Below are positions 61,531-64,000 of a stretch of 64,000 bases of DNA, piece after piece. The translations under genes and the position numbers were made by a program. The stretch covers positions 1 through 64,000 of the forward strand of contig NZ_CDBT01000027.1 of assembly GCF_000819765.1 (NCBI RefSeq), in the 5' to 3' direction. Under the pieces are notes generated by a model that saw nothing but the letters and a program-made list of their open reading frames with translations, made no database searches and was not told the DNA's origin. This DNA comes from Aeromonas bivalvium (GTDB lineage: Bacteria > Pseudomonadota > Gammaproteobacteria > Enterobacterales > Aeromonadaceae). Position 1 is the stretch's first letter. The number at the start of each line of letters is the position of its first letter.

Positions 61531-63546
61531 ATGGACACTTGCATGTATCAAACAAGACTGCGCACCCTGCTGGGCACCCTGGGCTACCAGCTGCTCTGGC
61601 TGGTACTGATCCTGATGGCGGCCCGCTATCTGATGCTGGACCACTTCGTCGAGCCCGCACAACTGCAGGATCGGGCCGACGATCTGCGGCGCATGTGGCT
61701 GACCGGATTGCGCTACGACCTGCGCATCGCCGGCATGGCGCTTTCCCCCTTCGTCCTGGTCGGGCTCATGCTGGCGGCGGGCGAACGCGGCTGGCAGGGC
61801 ATGCAGCGCTGGGCCCCGCGCCTGCTGGGGCTGACGGCCTTTCTCATCGGCGCCGTCGCCATCGGCAACTACTACTACTACCAGACCTATCACACCCACA
61901 TAGACGTGTTCGCCTTCGGCCTGGTCGAAGACGACACCCAGGCCGTGCTGGCCAACATGTGGCAGGACTATCCCATCATCAAGGGGCTGGCCCTGGCGCT
62001 GCTGCTGGGCTGGCTGCCGGCCCGCTGGGCCAGGCGTACGCTGGCCCGCACCGGCCACAAGCCCTGGCCCCTGCCCGTCTTCATCGTCTACCTGCTCATC
62101 GCCCTGACCCTGCTGTTTGTCATCAGCCGTGGCAGCGTGGGCACCTTCCCCCTGCGCCGCGGCAACGCCCAGGTATCGGATCTGCTCGCCCTCAACAAGC
62201 TGACCCCGAACGGCCTGATGGCCATCGACTGGGCCATCAAGGACAGGGCGGAGGACATCGTCTTCACCCCGGTCAGCCAGGCCGAGGGAGAGGCTCTGCT
62301 TGAGCGCAGCGGGCTCGGCTCCCTGATGGCGCGCACCCCGGTCAATCCCTGGCTCGCCGCCCACAAGCCCCATGTGGTGATGGCGCTGATGGAAAGCTTT
62401 GGCAGCAACATGCTGGCCTTCGATGAGCCGGGCAAGAACGACCTGCTCGGCAGTCTGCGCCCCCACTTCAAAGAAGACTTCGTCTTCAAACGCTTCCTGT
62501 CGGAAGACAACGGCACGGCCCCCTCCCTGGCCGCCCTCTTCTTCCACAGCCCGGTGCAGAACATCAGCCACAGCTCGGCCCAGCACCAGACCCTGAGCGG
62601 TACCCCGTTTGCCCTCTACAAACAGGCGGGTTACAAGCTGGTCTTCATCTCCCCGGGCAACATGATGTGGCGCAACCTGGTCAATTACCTGCCGGTGCAG
62701 GGGGTCGACGAGGTCTATGACCAGAATGCCCTGATCAAGCGCTACCCCGAGGCCGCCAAGGAGGTCACCGCCTGGGGCGTACCCGATGACTACGCCTATC
62801 GCCTGGCCCGCACCCTGCTGGAGCAATCCCGCGAGCCGCTCTTCATCAGCATTCTCACCATCACCAATCACCCTCCCTACGAGACGCCGGCCCGCTACCA
62901 GCCGCAGCCGACCACCCCCACCCCCAGGGTCATGGCCCATGCCGAGGATGGCGACATAGAGCAGGCCAACATCCTCAGGACCTATCAGTTCGCCGCCGAT
63001 GCCCTCGGCCGATTCGTCAGCGCCATCAAGGGATCCCCCCTGAGGGACAAGACGCTGATCGCCGCCAGCGGCGATCACCAGATGCGCCGCCTCAAGGCCT
63101 TCTACCCCCGCGAACAGGTGCTGGATCGGGCCGTACCCTTCTACCTCTATGTGCCCAAGACCATACTGGCCCACAGCCGGTGGCACTTCGATCCCCTGCG
63201 GGTCGGCTCCCACAAGGACATCTTCCCCACCCTCTATGGCTTCAGCCTGTCGGACACCCCCTATCAGACCCTGGCCGGGCGCAACATGCTGGCCCCGGTC
63301 GATGACCCGCGGCGCGCCTTCGGCTACAACGTCACCCTCTGGATCGATGACAAGGGCGCCTATCCCATGAGCGGCAAGCCCAGCTTCTACCCCTGGCAGG
63401 ATGACCGCCAGCTGGAGGTGAAAGAGCAGGCACAACCCGTCAGCGAGGCGCAGCAGGCCCGCCAGCAGGCACTGCCCGAGCTGTTGCGCTGGCAGCTCAA
63501 CAGCCGGATCAAGGGCTTCACCGAGCCGCAGACCGCGGCCCACTGA
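61531..63546 (+). CDS. LTA synthase family protein (sulfatase-fold phosphotransferase)
   Basis: A 671-residue membrane phosphotransferase: four to five N-terminal helices, then a periplasmic sulfatase-like domain from about residue 280. Catalytic features are MESFGSN (metal Glu), the nucleophile Thr in SEDNGTAPSLAALFF, and the C-terminal ASGDHQM Asp-His pair. The family includes LtaS, OpgB and phosphoethanolamine transferases. In a Gram-negative it likely moves phosphoglycerol or phosphoethanolamine onto a periplasmic glycan or lipid. ATG 61531 is used, and 61543 is possible. Confidence 0.88.
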   Translation: MDTCMYQTRLRTLLGTLGYQLLWLVLILMAARYLMLDHFVEPAQLQDRADDLRRMWLTGLRYDLRIAGMALSPFVLVGLMLAAGERGWQGMQRWAPRLLGLTAFLIGAVAIGNYYYYQTYHTHIDVFAFGLVEDDTQAVLANMWQDYPIIKGLALALLLGWLPARWARRTLARTGHKPWPLPVFIVYLLIALTLLFVISRGSVGTFPLRRGNAQVSDLLALNKLTPNGLMAIDWAIKDRAEDIVFTPVSQAEGEALLERSGLGSLMARTPVNPWLAAHKPHVVMALMESFGSNMLAFDEPGKNDLLGSLRPHFKEDFVFKRFLSEDNGTAPSLAALFFHSPVQNISHSSAQHQTLSGTPFALYKQAGYKLVFISPGNMMWRNLVNYLPVQGVDEVYDQNALIKRYPEAAKEVTAWGVPDDYAYRLARTLLEQSREPLFISILTITNHPPYETPARYQPQPTTPTPRVMAHAEDGDIEQANILRTYQFAADALGRFVSAIKGSPLRDKTLIAASGDHQMRRLKAFYPREQVLDRAVPFYLYVPKTILAHSRWHFDPLRVGSHKDIFPTLYGFSLSDTPYQTLAGRNMLAPVDDPRRAFGYNVTLWIDDKGAYPMSGKPSFYPWQDDRQLEVKEQAQPVSEAQQARQQALPELLRWQLNSRIKGFTEPQTAAH

Positions 63547-63559
63547 GGGGCCATCCAGC

Positions 63560-63585
63560 AAAAAGGCTTCCCGCGGGAAGCCTTT
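63560..63585. terminator. Terminator after the LTA-synthase-like gene
   Basis: A palindrome AAAAAGGCTTCCC-GC-GGGAAGCC followed by TTTTT, 13 nt after the stop. Symmetrical, so it can also end the convergent glycosyltransferase. Confidence 0.9.
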
Positions 63586-63611
63586 TTCATTGTGCCTGAA
63601 GGGTTTGTGTC

Positions 63612-64000
63612 TCAGCCCTGATACCGGCGGGCCAGCTCATCCAGGTGATGGCTCATGGAGAACTCCCGCTGTGCCCGCTCCCGGGCCGCCATCCCCAACC
63701 GCTGGCGCAGCGACTCATCCACCAGCAAGCTGGCTATCTGGCCGGCGAGGGCGGCCGGGTCGGTGGGGGTCGCCAGCAGGCCCGCCTCCCCCAGCACTTC
63801 GGGCACGGCCCCCGTGCTGGCACCGACGATGGCCTTGCCTGCCGCCATCGCCTCGATCACCGTCAGGCCGAACGCCTCGTTATGGGAGGGGATGGCCACC
63901 AGATCCATGGCTTGCAGCATGCGCTGGGTATCGCGGCGAAAGCCGGTCAGCAGCACCCTCTCCTGCACGCCCGCCTCGTTGATGCGCTGGCGCAGTGCCG
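63612..64000 (-). CDS. Glycosyltransferase, GT4 family (C-terminal part, cut by window edge)
   Basis: About 130 residues of the donor-binding domain of a GT-B glycosyltransferase. It has VLLTGFRRDTQRML, SHNEAFGLTVIEAMAAGKAI (EX7E motif) and STGAVPEVLGEAG, and ends at ELARRYQG. The frame is open to the window end (QRINEAG before VQERV), so the N-terminal part lies outside. Substrate unknown. Confidence 0.88.
   Translation of the reverse strand, partial: ALRQRINEAGVQERVLLTGFRRDTQRMLQAMDLVAIPSHNEAFGLTVIEAMAAGKAIVGASTGAVPEVLGEAGLLATPTDPAALAGQIASLLVDESLRQRLGMAARERAQREFSMSHHLDELARRYQG

Noticed and set aside
61399-63561. 720-codon open frame antisense to the LTA-synthase-like gene
   Set aside because: No domain or start signal; the sense gene carries all catalytic motifs.

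Overview
The window looks like a chromosomal segment of an Aeromonas-type gammaproteobacterium. This rests on the high G+C core genes, the gene order around dut-slmA-pyrE-rph-yicC, coaBC-radC-rpmB-rpmG-mutM-coaD-waaA and ubiCA-plsB-lexA (all shared with enteric and Vibrio-like relatives), an aa3-type cytochrome oxidase operon, and an hcp-vgrG-DUF4123-rhs type VI secretion island. The species cannot be fixed from the sequence alone. No rRNA, tRNA, CRISPR array or insertion sequence was recognised.

Layout. 1-10.7 kb: gamma carbonic anhydrase, polA, elbB, zapB, a fieF-cysE-permease operon divergent from cpxRA (no cpxP), then trmL. 10.7-20.3 kb: a minus-strand operon for assembly of a CuA/heme-copper cytochrome c oxidase (ctaC, ctaD, ctaG, ctaE, surf1, a small membrane protein, ctaA, ctaB, sco), ending in a dinF-type MATE gene and interrupted by one plus-strand DUF2909 gene. 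20.4-26.6 kb: lexA with two operator boxes, divergent plsB, ubiA-ubiC, a FliL-like protein and small proteins. The oxidase operon lies between lexA and dinF, which are adjacent in E. coli.

26.7-36.3 kb: lipopolysaccharide core genes. Six tightly coupled minus-strand genes run from a glycosyltransferase through waaL, a second glycosyltransferase, a PIG-L deacetylase and waaF to waaA, followed by a tiny acidic ORF. A WaaE-like family 2 glycosyltransferase and a family 9 (heptosyltransferase-like) gene lie alongside. 36.4-46.7 kb: housekeeping block (coaD, DUF535, mutM, rpmG, rpmB, radC, coaBC, dut, slmA, mscS, pyrE with an attenuator-like hairpin, rph, yicC). The leader and start of dut are duplicated just upstream of the gene.

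46.9-59.7 kb: auxiliary type VI secretion island. A near-consensus sigma-54 promoter with two upstream copies of a CGCAA-N4-TTGCG dyad precedes hcp. Then come a small unknown gene, vgrG, a DUF4123 adaptor, a 1635-residue Rhs effector with a variable toxin tip, and its presumed immunity gene. Behind it sit two displaced, damaged Rhs core-tip modules with their own presumed immunity genes, and a 48-nt core relic fused to a truncated DUF2931-like gene. This is a fossil record of toxin-tip exchange by recombination in the conserved Rhs core. 60-64 kb: a Sel1-repeat lipoprotein, an LTA-synthase-like phosphotransferase, and the C-terminal part of a glycosyltransferase cut by the window edge.
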